Part shown: piece after piece, positions 6,898-13,069 of the stretch
Layout: every line of letters starts with the position of its first letter
How positions within the stretch are numbered: position 1 is the stretch's first letter
Origin: Candidatus Bathyarchaeota archaeon
GTDB taxonomy: Archaea > Thermoproteota > Bathyarchaeia > Bathyarchaeales > Bathyarchaeaceae
Assembly (NCBI GenBank): GCA_020346825.1
Contig: CP070791.1
Location: 1,076,269-1,094,743, forward strand
DNA length: 18,475 nucleotides
Direction: 5' to 3'
Position numbers and translations under genes: made by a program
The notes under the pieces: generated by a model
What the model was told of the DNA's origin: nothing
What the model saw: only the letters and a program-made list of their open reading frames with translations
The model's database searches: none

Positions 6898-7463
6898 GGT
6901 CAGAAGGTAGAAGGGGAGTCATGTTCGGAGGTTTCGGAGGCCAAGGGATCGTGACAGCTGGATTTATCACTGGCCAAGCAGCTGTTCTCTACGATAACAA
7001 AGAAGCCACCTTTACACAAGTTTACGGGCCTGAGGCAAGGGGGTCCGCCTGCTACAGCGGTGTGGTTGTCAGCCAGGGAGAGATCAGCTATCCTTACCTC
7101 CTTAATCCTGAGATTATGGTAATCATGAGCCAGGAAGCGTACGAAAAGTTTCTGCCCCAACTCCAGCAAGGTGGGATGTTAATTGTTGACAGCACTATCG
7201 TTAAACCTGGCAAACTGGCAGAGAAGTATCGGTTATACAAGGTACCAGCTACTGAAATGGCTGAGAAGTTAGGAAGAAGGATTGTCGCGAACGTTATCAT
7301 GCTCGGCTTTGCGAGCGTAGTTTGGGATGCAGTGAGTGTAGAAGCCCTTCAGGAAGCGGTTAAGGCTGGAGTTCCAAAAAAGTATTTAGGGTTGAATCTT
7401 AAGGCGTTTCAGATAGGAGTTAAGCTGGCAGAAAAAGCGTTGAAGAAGACTACAGAACACTGA
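6894..7463 (+). CDS. korC: 2-oxoacid ferredoxin oxidoreductase, gamma subunit
   Basis: This 189-residue gamma subunit contributes to the CoA and thiamine-diphosphate binding interface of the Kor complex. It begins with the glycine-rich GGFGGQGIVTAGFITGQAA and continues TFTQVYGPEARGSACYSGVV, both diagnostic of KorC/PorG proteins. The ATG at 6894 overlaps the korB stop by four bases and has GGAGG (6882-6886) seven bases upstream. The frame is open further back to a GTG at 6834, but that part overlaps korB and lacks support. A gap of 36 bases leads to the polyferredoxin, so one transcript is likely. Confidence 0.93.
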   Translation: MRSEGRRGVMFGGFGGQGIVTAGFITGQAAVLYDNKEATFTQVYGPEARGSACYSGVVVSQGEISYPYLLNPEIMVIMSQEAYEKFLPQLQQGGMLIVDSTIVKPGKLAEKYRLYKVPATEMAEKLGRRIVANVIMLGFASVVWDAVSVEALQEAVKAGVPKKYLGLNLKAFQIGVKLAEKALKKTTEH

Positions 7464-7499
7464 ACTCGCTTTGGGGGCCTTCATAGACGAGGGATCATC

Positions 7500-8396
7500 G
7501 TGAAAGGAGACGTGGTGAAACACCAGCTTGACACGAAAGTTGTTTTGGAGAGGAAAACGCTAGCTAGGCGCCACATTCTCACATTAGATGAAGACCGGTG
7601 TGTGGGCTGCGGAATTTGTGAAGCCATTTGCCCCAAGCAGGCACCTAAGCTCTCTCCACCCGTGACTCGAGATGGAAAATTGGTGCAGAAGCCTTGCATC
7701 GACTTTGAAGCCGACAAATGCGTTTTCTGCGGGGAATGTGTTGATCTCTGTCCAACAAACGCCATAAGAATGGAGATAAATGGCGAACAGAGGGTCCCAG
7801 TATTTGAATTTGAAGCCTTCCCTGCTCTCCGAAAGCTCATCTCGGTTGATGCAAAAAAGTGCTGGTACGGCGCCATTACAGCAACTTGTGATCTCGTATG
7901 TCAAGAAGAGTGCCCAACGGAAGCCATAGAGGTCACTATCAAGAAGGTGGGGGAAGACCCCGCAGGAAGAATAGTTGATTTCAGAGTGGATGAAGAAGAA
8001 TGCATCTTCTGCAAGAAGTGTGAGGGTGCGTGCCCTGAAGCCGCTATCTCTGTCATCAAACCTTTTAGAGGATCTCTTCAATTAGACACAAGCTTATGCC
8101 CAGAGGGTTGCCAGATCTGTGCTGATACTTGCCCAAGTGAAGCTATCTCAGTAGACGAAGACAAGAAACTCGTGATCACGGAAGAATTCTGCATTTATTG
8201 CGGAGCCTGCCAACAAGTTTGTCCAGAGAAAGCGATAAAAGTTGAAAGAACCCAGGTCCTACACACAGATGTAAAGTCTGGAGCATGGATTAAAGCATTA
8301 GAGAAACTCACTTCATATCAATCCTTACTCAAGAATATAGGTTCTAAATCTGGAAAGAAGAGACGCGCGCGCCTAAGGAAACTCGTTGGTTCTTGA
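7500..8396 (+). CDS. Polyferredoxin with six 4Fe-4S motifs
   Basis: A 298-residue soluble protein with six four-cysteine groups, each ending Cys-Pro or nearly so. They start at residues 34 (CVGCGICEAICP), 74 (CVFCGECVDLCP), 121 (C-X8-C-X3-C-X3-C), 168 (CIFCKKCEGACP), 200 (CPEGCQICADTCP) and 231 (CIYCGACQQVCP). Groups one, two, four and six follow the classical spacing; the third and fifth are modified. It resembles archaeal polyferredoxins such as MvhB or EhbK, which shuttle electrons between ferredoxin-dependent enzymes. Position directly after korDABC suggests it accepts electrons from Kor. The C-terminal 50 residues are basic and lack cysteines. GTG 7500 is chosen because GAGGG (7489-7493) precedes it by six bases; GTG 7515 is possible. 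The redox partner is not known. Confidence 0.87.
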   Translation: MKGDVVKHQLDTKVVLERKTLARRHILTLDEDRCVGCGICEAICPKQAPKLSPPVTRDGKLVQKPCIDFEADKCVFCGECVDLCPTNAIRMEINGEQRVPVFEFEAFPALRKLISVDAKKCWYGAITATCDLVCQEECPTEAIEVTIKKVGEDPAGRIVDFRVDEEECIFCKKCEGACPEAAISVIKPFRGSLQLDTSLCPEGCQICADTCPSEAISVDEDKKLVITEEFCIYCGACQQVCPEKAIKVERTQVLHTDVKSGAWIKALEKLTSYQSLLKNIGSKSGKKRRARLRKLVGS

Positions 8397-8676
8397 GGCG
8401 ATAAAGAGGCAAGACGTAGGAATAATAAAAAGCTCCATAAAGAATAGAATGCGCGCGCGAACGGTTAGAGAAGCGTATCTATATCGCATATTTGTTCCCG
8501 AAGACGTCTACGGAGAATGGATGCGTACGTAATCACAAAGTTCCAACTTTCTGTTGCATTCATCGTTGTTTTTCTCTTGACAGCTTCCACCTGCGCTGGC
8601 TTAGAGAAGAAAAGGGTCAATGAAAACTAGTTTATGCATAAAAGTTACTGCAGACTAGTATTGTTGTGGTGATGAG
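8397..8676. other. Intergenic stretch with a possible small gene and two promoters
   Basis: This 280-base gap holds an alternating CG run (8451-8459), a TATA-like TCTATATC (about 8478-8485) that would start transcription near 8507, a small hydrophobic reading frame at 8517-8630 (separate entry), and TTTATGCATAAAAG (8631-8644) as promoter for the phosphodiesterase. I see no tRNA-like fold in it. Confidence 0.5.
8517..8630 (+). CDS. Possible small single-span membrane protein (unrecognised)
   Basis: The 37-residue frame starts MDAYVITKFQLSVAFIVVF, continues LLTASTCAGLEKKR and ends VNEN. It has one hydrophobic stretch of about 17 residues (11-27) between a short N-terminus and a charged tail, as in a one-helix membrane peptide or an uncleaved signal peptide. 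A TATA-like box at 8478-8485 would begin the transcript about ten bases before the ATG. GGAG is present but only one base from the ATG, too close to work normally. I do not recognise it and cannot exclude chance. Confidence 0.25.
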   Translation: MDAYVITKFQLSVAFIVVFLLTASTCAGLEKKRVNEN

Positions 8677-9174
8677 ATGATAGTAGGCATAATCGCTGAC
8701 ACCCACGACCGCTTGCCTCTGCTTGACAAGGCTGTGAAACGGTTAAACGAAGAAAGGGTTGAGTTGGTGCTGCACGCAGGGGACTACGTGGCACCCTTTG
8801 TTGTGCCGCATTTCAAATCTTTGAAAGCCAATCTGATTGGGGTCTTTGGCAACAATGATGGTGACAAAGAATTGCTTAAGAGCCGATTCACGGAAATCGG
8901 TGCTGAAATTCGAGGAAAATTTGCGGAAGTGATTGTTGACAAATTAAGAATAGCGTTGTTGCACGGCGATGAGATGGGACTTCTTCAATCTCTAATTGAT
9001 GTCGGAAACTATGATATAGTCGTCCATGGGCACACCCATGAAGCAAAAACTTACAGAAAAGAAGCAACTCTTGTAATAAATCCCGGTGAGATCTGCGGTT
9101 ACCTAAACGAAAACCCATCTATGACTATTCTGGACACTCAAACGCTAGACGCAAAGACGATTCTTCTAAAATAG
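8677..9174 (+). CDS. YfcE/MJ0936-type metallophosphodiesterase
   Basis: This 165-residue protein is a compact calcineurin-like phosphoesterase of the MJ0936/YfcE family, which hydrolyses phosphodiesters with two divalent metals. All metal-binding motifs are present in order: ADTHD (D8, H10), HAGDY (D36), GNNDGD (N60, D61), LLHGDE (H96), and HGHTH (H117, H119, H121). No membrane segment is seen. The ATG is supported by GGTGA (8668-8672) and a TATA-like box at 8631-8644. It lies about 30 bases before the nitronate monooxygenase-like gene on the same strand and may share its transcript. The physiological substrate is unknown for most members; 2',3'-cyclic nucleotides and other small diesters are typical candidates. 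Confidence 0.88.
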   Translation: MIVGIIADTHDRLPLLDKAVKRLNEERVELVLHAGDYVAPFVVPHFKSLKANLIGVFGNNDGDKELLKSRFTEIGAEIRGKFAEVIVDKLRIALLHGDEMGLLQSLIDVGNYDIVVHGHTHEAKTYRKEATLVINPGEICGYLNENPSMTILDTQTLDAKTILLK

Positions 9175-9206
9175 GAATGCAACATTGCTAGAAGGTGATT
9201 TGCAAG

Positions 9207-10178
9207 ATGTTCAAAACGAGAATAACTGAGTTGTTTGGTATCAAATATCCAATAATTGCTGGAGGTATGCATCTTCTCTCAAGAGCTGAGTTGGTTGCAA
9301 CTGTTTCTAACGCCGGGGGAATGGGAATATTGGCTTCCACAACTTTTGAGACCAAAGAAGAACTTCGGGAAGAGATCCGGAAAACAAGAAGCTTAACAAA
9401 CAAGCCCTTCGGGGTCAATCTAAACCTTTTTCCTATGATGAGACAGAGAAGCATCAAAGAAGACATCGATCTGTTCGTTGATGAAGATGTTGAAGTAGTT
9501 GAGTCGTCTGGTGCAAGCCCAGAGCCCTATATGCCTCTCTTGAAAGAAGCAGGTATAAAGGTAATTCATAAAGTGCCAGCGGTGAGGTTTGCTCGGAAGG
9601 CAGAGAGCGTTGGGGTGGATGCGGTGGCCATCGTTGGGTTCGAGTGTGCAGGTCATCCAGGCATGGACGGTGTTACTTCACTGATTCTTGTTCCTCTAAC
9701 GGTGGACGCTTTGGAAATACCTGTTGTTGCAGGGGGAGGGTTCTGCGATGCCCGCAGTTTCGTTGCAGCCTTAGCCTTGGGTGCAGAAGGAGTGGTGATA
9801 GGCACCCGCTTTGTGGCAACTCATGAATGTGTGGCGCATCCTGAAATCAAGGGGCTCTTGATAAAAGCCAGGGAAACTGATACTACGCTTATTGATAGGT
9901 CCCTCGGCTTGCCGATGAGGGTTATCAAGAACAAACCAGCGGAGAAGGCGCGGGAAATGGATAAGAGGGGGGCTTCCCTCGGAGAGTTGATGACCGTGAT
10001 AAGTGGCGCGCTTGGTCGAAAAGCGTGGATTGAAGGAGACATTGATGCTGGTGTTGTTTCCATTGGAATGGTTGTGGGTAGAATCCATGAAATCGTCAGC
10101 GTGAAAGAGGTCATCGACAGCATAATAGAAGAAGCAAAGGATATCTGCAAGCGTTTAGATCTTACGCTAGTCTCTTAG
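9207..10178 (+). CDS. Nitronate monooxygenase-like FMN oxidoreductase
   Basis: This 323-residue TIM-barrel flavoprotein is of the 2-nitropropane dioxygenase/nitronate monooxygenase family. It starts TRITELFGIKYPIIAGGM, the FMN-binding N-terminal strand, then SNAGGMGIL, KPFGVNLNLFP, and GFECAGHPGMDG with the histidine that acts as base in the family. LTVDALEIPVVAGGGFCDAR and LGAEGVVIGTRFVAT form the phosphate-binding part. Archaeal members are often only annotated as oxidoreductases, and enoyl-ACP-reductase (FabK)-like roles cannot be excluded. The ATG at 9207 is preceded by AGGTGA at 9193-9198; an in-frame GTG at 9195 overlaps that site and is rejected. A T-rich tract follows the stop. It is convergent with the endonuclease V operon. 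Confidence 0.87.
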   Translation: MFKTRITELFGIKYPIIAGGMHLLSRAELVATVSNAGGMGILASTTFETKEELREEIRKTRSLTNKPFGVNLNLFPMMRQRSIKEDIDLFVDEDVEVVESSGASPEPYMPLLKEAGIKVIHKVPAVRFARKAESVGVDAVAIVGFECAGHPGMDGVTSLILVPLTVDALEIPVVAGGGFCDARSFVAALALGAEGVVIGTRFVATHECVAHPEIKGLLIKARETDTTLIDRSLGLPMRVIKNKPAEKAREMDKRGASLGELMTVISGALGRKAWIEGDIDAGVVSIGMVVGRIHEIVSVKEVIDSIIEEAKDICKRLDLTLVS

Positions 10179-10315
10179 CCAATTTTGGTGTGAACACGAA
10201 CATCAAAAGGTCTTCTGTACCTTCTGCCTGATTTTTTCACGATTTTCTTAACTTCATACCATCCTCCAGCTACCTTCGAATGGACTACTGTGAAAGCTTC
10301 CTTTGAGGAGACTCT
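10178..10315 (-). other. 46-codon protein-like open frame directly after the EndoV stop
   Basis: Immediately past the endonuclease V stop (10318-10316) the same frame stays open for 46 codons to a TAA at 10177-10175. It reads RVSSKEAFTVVHSKVAGGWY, EVKKIVKKSGRRYRRP and FDVRVHTKIG. The composition (Lys/Arg/Val-rich, ordered, no low-complexity run) looks like real protein. The first ATG/GTG/TTG inside it is a GTG at codon 26, so no normal start precedes the main part. It may be a readthrough extension of EndoV, a gene with an unusual start, or a remnant broken by mutation or assembly error. I do not recognise the family. It overlaps the flavoprotein stop on the other strand by one base. Confidence 0.4.
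10232..10246 (+). terminator. T-rich transcription stop after the flavoprotein gene
   Basis: T6 (10232-10237) and T4 (10243-10246) tracts follow the flavoprotein stop by about 55 bases, in a convergent gap. They could act as an archaeal U-rich terminator. The same bases are codons of the minus-strand open frame described at 10178-10315, so this may instead be lysine-codon sequence read backward. Confidence 0.3.
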
Positions 10316-11011
10316 TTAATTCCGCTCCCGCGCGCGCATTTTCGCTTTTTCTTTATTTGCCAATATGTGGGCTATTCTGATAGGCTCTGGAATTCTGTAG
10401 GCTCGTGTGCAGCTTCTAACGATCTTTATAGCGGTTCTTAGCGACACTCGATGACCGACGCTGACATATGTTGGCTTTGTTCCAGATTTTGTGACGACTT
10501 CAGCGCCAATGATTTCTCCTTTATCCAGTAGAAGATTCCATTCATGCCCGTCAACTGGCTCCACCTTTCCACACAGAAGACTTTTTGCGACGCCAATAGT
10601 TGGTCTGTTTATCGCCAAACCTATGTGGGCAGCAAACCCTAGGCGGTATGGGTGAGCGATTCCCTGCCCGTCAACGAGAATAACGTCTGGTCGAGTTTGC
10701 AGTTTCTTTATGGCTGCGTAGGTTGGAGGGATCTCTCTGAACGAAAGGAGGGTGGGGATATAGGGAAACCGAGTTACGACATGTACTGCTTGAGATTCGA
10801 TGAGAGATAAGGAAGCGAGATCGAGGACAGCCACTGCGCCAATAGACCGGTCTTTTGTGTAGGCAATGTCCACTCCTGCCACGTATTTAATGGTTTCAGG
10901 TAGTGTATCTTCTTGTATGATCTTTTTGGACAAGCGTAGCTGCGTGGTGTGAGCTTTCTCTATGGAAAATCTTGGGCTAAGCTTAATAGGCAATTCCAGC
11001 TGGAACCCCAA
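10316..11011 (-). CDS. nfi: Endonuclease V
   Basis: This 231-residue protein is endonuclease V, which cuts the second phosphodiester 3' of deoxyinosine (deaminated adenine) in DNA; some members act on inosine in RNA. Catalytic residues are visible: D48 in AGVDIAY, E93 in LLSFREIPP and D114 in ILVDGQGIAHP. The PYIP strand-separating wedge is at 83-86, followed later by AHIGLAINRPTIGVAKS and the K in GVAKS. The start is TTG 11011, six bases after the translin stop, without a clear ribosome binding site, so it probably relies on coupling. It is the last gene of the Taw1-translin-EndoV transcript. Its stop is followed by an in-frame 46-codon extension (separate entry). The tail MRARERN is basic. 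Confidence 0.92.
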   Translation of the reverse strand: MGFQLELPIKLSPRFSIEKAHTTQLRLSKKIIQEDTLPETIKYVAGVDIAYTKDRSIGAVAVLDLASLSLIESQAVHVVTRFPYIPTLLSFREIPPTYAAIKKLQTRPDVILVDGQGIAHPYRLGFAAHIGLAINRPTIGVAKSLLCGKVEPVDGHEWNLLLDKGEIIGAEVVTKSGTKPTYVSVGHRVSLRTAIKIVRSCTRAYRIPEPIRIAHILANKEKAKMRARERN

Positions 11012-11017
11012 ATTGCT

Positions 11018-11683
11018 TTAGTTTTCTTCAGGCTGTGATCTTTCAACCTTTCTTTTCTTGTCAATTGTCTCTTCTAGCTTTTGAATAGAGTGTTCCAGAA
11101 TGCTTCTTCGAGCCTCATTGGTGACATCTCCTCTAGTGATTTCGATGAGATGCCTTGCAACATCGCATTTTCTTCGAAGCCCTGAAACTAGGAGATAAGC
11201 GTCGTCCATGGCCGTAAGTTCAGAGTAGATATGTTCCATCATTTCTAGGCATTTCTCTGCTGTTTCTATCTTTCCCTTCCGAATTGAGTCGAGGGCTCTC
11301 CGCCTAAGCTCCCCAACCACATCGCCTAGACCCAATATATACGAGAATGAGGGAACATCGATTTCCTCAGGATCTATAAATCGGTCCTCTTCAACGAGTA
11401 TGAGCAAAGTGTTGGCTTCAGCATACTCCTCGAAGGCGGCGCTAACCGAACCAGTGTAGAATAGATCTGGATGTTCCTTCGATATGTCTCGGAGCTGGGA
11501 GAAAAGCCCGTCCGCTTCCTTGAGCGTTTTTCTTGCATCTTCAAATCTCTCTTGATGTGTAAAAAGAATGGCTTGCTTTGACAGACGGGTTGCTCTCCGC
11601 ATGTTTTCTCGGACTCTCTCTCGAACTTTCTCTCTTTTTTTCATTTCTTCTTGAATCTTCTCAAGAATTGATTTCAACGGCAT
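11018..11683 (-). CDS. Translin/TRAX family protein
   Basis: This 221-residue, all-helical protein is of the translin superfamily, which forms octameric shells that bind single-stranded nucleic acid. In eukaryotes translin-TRAX (C3PO) cleaves small RNAs and tRNA precursors. Family segments are the N-terminal helix MPLKSILEKIQEEMKKREKV, AAFEEYAEANTL (residues 82-93), LGLGDVVGELRRRALDSI (118-135) and LRRKCDVARHLIE. Acidic residues E86, E89, D121 and E125 align by motif with the four catalytic residues of human TRAX, so nuclease activity is plausible but inferred. ATG 11683 fits the usual family N-terminus; the frame also opens from a TTG at 11710 that lacks a ribosome binding site. It lies between Taw1 and EndoV with only short gaps. 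Confidence 0.87.
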   Translation of the reverse strand: MPLKSILEKIQEEMKKREKVRERVRENMRRATRLSKQAILFTHQERFEDARKTLKEADGLFSQLRDISKEHPDLFYTGSVSAAFEEYAEANTLLILVEEDRFIDPEEIDVPSFSYILGLGDVVGELRRRALDSIRKGKIETAEKCLEMMEHIYSELTAMDDAYLLVSGLRRKCDVARHLIEITRGDVTNEARRSILEHSIQKLEETIDKKRKVERSQPEEN

Positions 11684-11719
11684 CTTGCTCACAGCCAGAA
11701 ATGCTTCCAAAATGAAGCT

Positions 11720-12676
11720 CTAAGCGAGCTTTATAGGTTTTTCCAAACGACTTAGCAAAACAACCCGGCTTTCTGGAACATCATCGAGAATGTTGTAGCC
11801 CATTTCATCACCCAACTGAGTTGCAAAGTCCTGAATTTCCCGATGAGTAGGCATGTTTCCAAAACTTAAACGAAGTCGCGAAAAACCTATGTGCATATAG
11901 GCTTTTGGCTCCACGTAAACTGGGTTGGCTTTTTCAATTAACCGTACGTAGAGTTCAGGATGTTTCAAGTTTAGGTGCCTAGCTAACGTAAGCCTTATTA
12001 CTGTAGGACATTTGAAGCTGGGAAGCATGGACAAGGTTTCGTTAAGTTTTTTCCAAGCGTGTGGTGTATGCGGGCGACAAGCATATGAAAAAGTTTCTTG
12101 ATTGAAGGCAGAAACCGATATGTACAGTTGGGTGGGTTCTTCGCTCAATTTTGACAGAGCTTCTGGGATTGTTCCATTTGAAACTAAGAATGTCGTGAAA
12201 TTCTTTTTATGAAGGGTTTGAATCAACTCGTCTAGAGGAGCATACAGAGTCGGTTCGCCTGTTAGGCTTATGGCTGCGTGTCTCGGGGTTAGGGATTCTC
12301 TGACTTTTTTTTGGTTGGCTCTGGAGTTTCCTTTGTATCCGCTTAGAATCTTGAGTTGCTCTTTGATGCAGCCTTCAATAATGTCTTCAGGTGCGTCCCA
12401 GTTGGTTGGCAGCTTTTCTTTCCATTTCAACCCAAGGTCTCCGCTTTGGGCGCGCCAGCAAAAGCGACAACGCATGGTGCAGTAAAAAACTGAGGGGGTC
12501 ATCTGAAGGCATTGATGGCTTTTTATTCCATAGAATTTCTGCTTGTAGCATGATCGATTGTGGACGAGGCTTTCGTAGAGCCATCTGCAACGCTTGACAG
12601 CCGAGTGTCTTCCCACCAAGTGATATTTCTGATTCTTTAGCATGCGAAGCATTTCGTTGGAGACCAAAGATTGCAA
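11720..12676 (-). CDS. taw1: tRNA 4-demethylwyosine synthase, TYW1/Taw1
   Basis: This 318-residue radical-SAM enzyme uses pyruvate carbons to build the tricyclic wyosine base from N1-methylguanosine 37 of tRNA-Phe. The radical-SAM cysteines are C66, C70 and C73 (CTMRCRFC), followed by WRAQ. Three more cysteines, C30, C43 and C56, have the 13/13/10 spacing known for the second iron-sulfur cluster of archaeal TYW1. Other family marks are GRHSAVKRCRW, CYKQKFYGIKSHQCLQM, LTGEPTLY, FLVSNGT, YISVSAF, and YVEPKAYMHIGFSR. Pyruvate use makes it a natural companion of 2-oxoacid metabolism, but that is general. It is the first gene of its operon. Start choice is uncertain: TTG 12676, TTG 12667 (which matches the M. 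jannaschii N-terminus) or ATG 12652; a TATA-like TTTTTATTT lies near 12713-12705. Confidence 0.93.
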   Translation of the reverse strand: MQSLVSNEMLRMLKNQKYHLVGRHSAVKRCRWLYESLVHNRSCYKQKFYGIKSHQCLQMTPSVFYCTMRCRFCWRAQSGDLGLKWKEKLPTNWDAPEDIIEGCIKEQLKILSGYKGNSRANQKKVRESLTPRHAAISLTGEPTLYAPLDELIQTLHKKNFTTFLVSNGTIPEALSKLSEEPTQLYISVSAFNQETFSYACRPHTPHAWKKLNETLSMLPSFKCPTVIRLTLARHLNLKHPELYVRLIEKANPVYVEPKAYMHIGFSRLRLSFGNMPTHREIQDFATQLGDEMGYNILDDVPESRVVLLSRLEKPIKLA

Positions 12677-12724
12677 AGTCGTAAACGTCCATGTGTTTCC
12701 TAAAGAAATAAAAATGAGTTTTGG

Positions 12725-12733
12725 TAAATAAAA
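12725..12733 (+). promoter_or_regulatory. TATA-like box for the small helical protein-mer operon
   Basis: TAAATAAAA lies about 34 bases before the GTG at 12767. The predicted transcript start is near 12755, at the ribosome binding site GAGGTG (12754-12759), so the leader would be very short. The overlapping AT-rich run also serves taw1 on the other strand. Confidence 0.4.
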
Positions 12734-12766
12734 TGCTCTACCCCTAGATGTTAGAGGTGTATTATT

Positions 12767-13051
12767 GTGACTTATCAGAAAATTGCCGAGTCGATTCCAC
12801 TTGAAAAGCGAGAAAAGCTTTCAGACAAGCTCTTAAACTTTGTACTCAAATCCAAGAAAGAAAGCAAGATGCCAAGCAGCTTGGCGACTAGCATACTTGA
12901 CCAGTGGCGGCTGGGGCCTCTCACAACTGAAAAAGGTTTGGCGGTACTCCTCAAGGCTGCTGTACTCTTGGAATCTGAGAAGACTATTGCGTTCTTGGAG
13001 CAAGAGTTGCAGCTAGTGAGTGTTGCAAAAGCGATTGAGGAAATGAAATGA
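12767..13051 (+). CDS. Small helical protein of unknown function
   Basis: I do not recognise this 94-residue protein. It starts MTYQKIAESIPLEKREKLSD, is mostly helix-forming, contains a basic middle part KSKKESKMPSS and a hydrophobic helix GLAVLLKAAVLLESE, and ends in an acidic helix. No cysteines, transmembrane span or nucleotide-binding motif are visible. GTG 12767 is well supported by GAGGTG (12754-12759), seven bases upstream. The stop is 18 bases before the TTG of mer, with the mer ribosome binding site in the gap, so the two are surely co-transcribed. That suggests a link to C1 metabolism, perhaps as a regulator or stabiliser, but this is only context. Confidence 0.75.
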   Translation: MTYQKIAESIPLEKREKLSDKLLNFVLKSKKESKMPSSLATSILDQWRLGPLTTEKGLAVLLKAAVLLESEKTIAFLEQELQLVSVAKAIEEMK

Positions 13052-13069
13052 TCTAGGTGGTATTTAACA

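Noticed and set aside
7512..7517. Later GTG starts for the polyferredoxin
   Set aside because: GGAG is near, but GTG 7500 also has GAGGG at the right distance; the difference is only four or five residues.
8451..8459. Alternating CG runs here and near 8364 and 10329
   Set aside because: They are short, lie in unrelated contexts (a gap and two gene ends), and show no conserved flanks, so I treat them as chance.
12387..12692. 101-codon minus-strand frame starting MDVYDFAIFG
   Set aside because: It lies inside taw1 in another phase, while the taw1 frame carries all six cluster cysteines.
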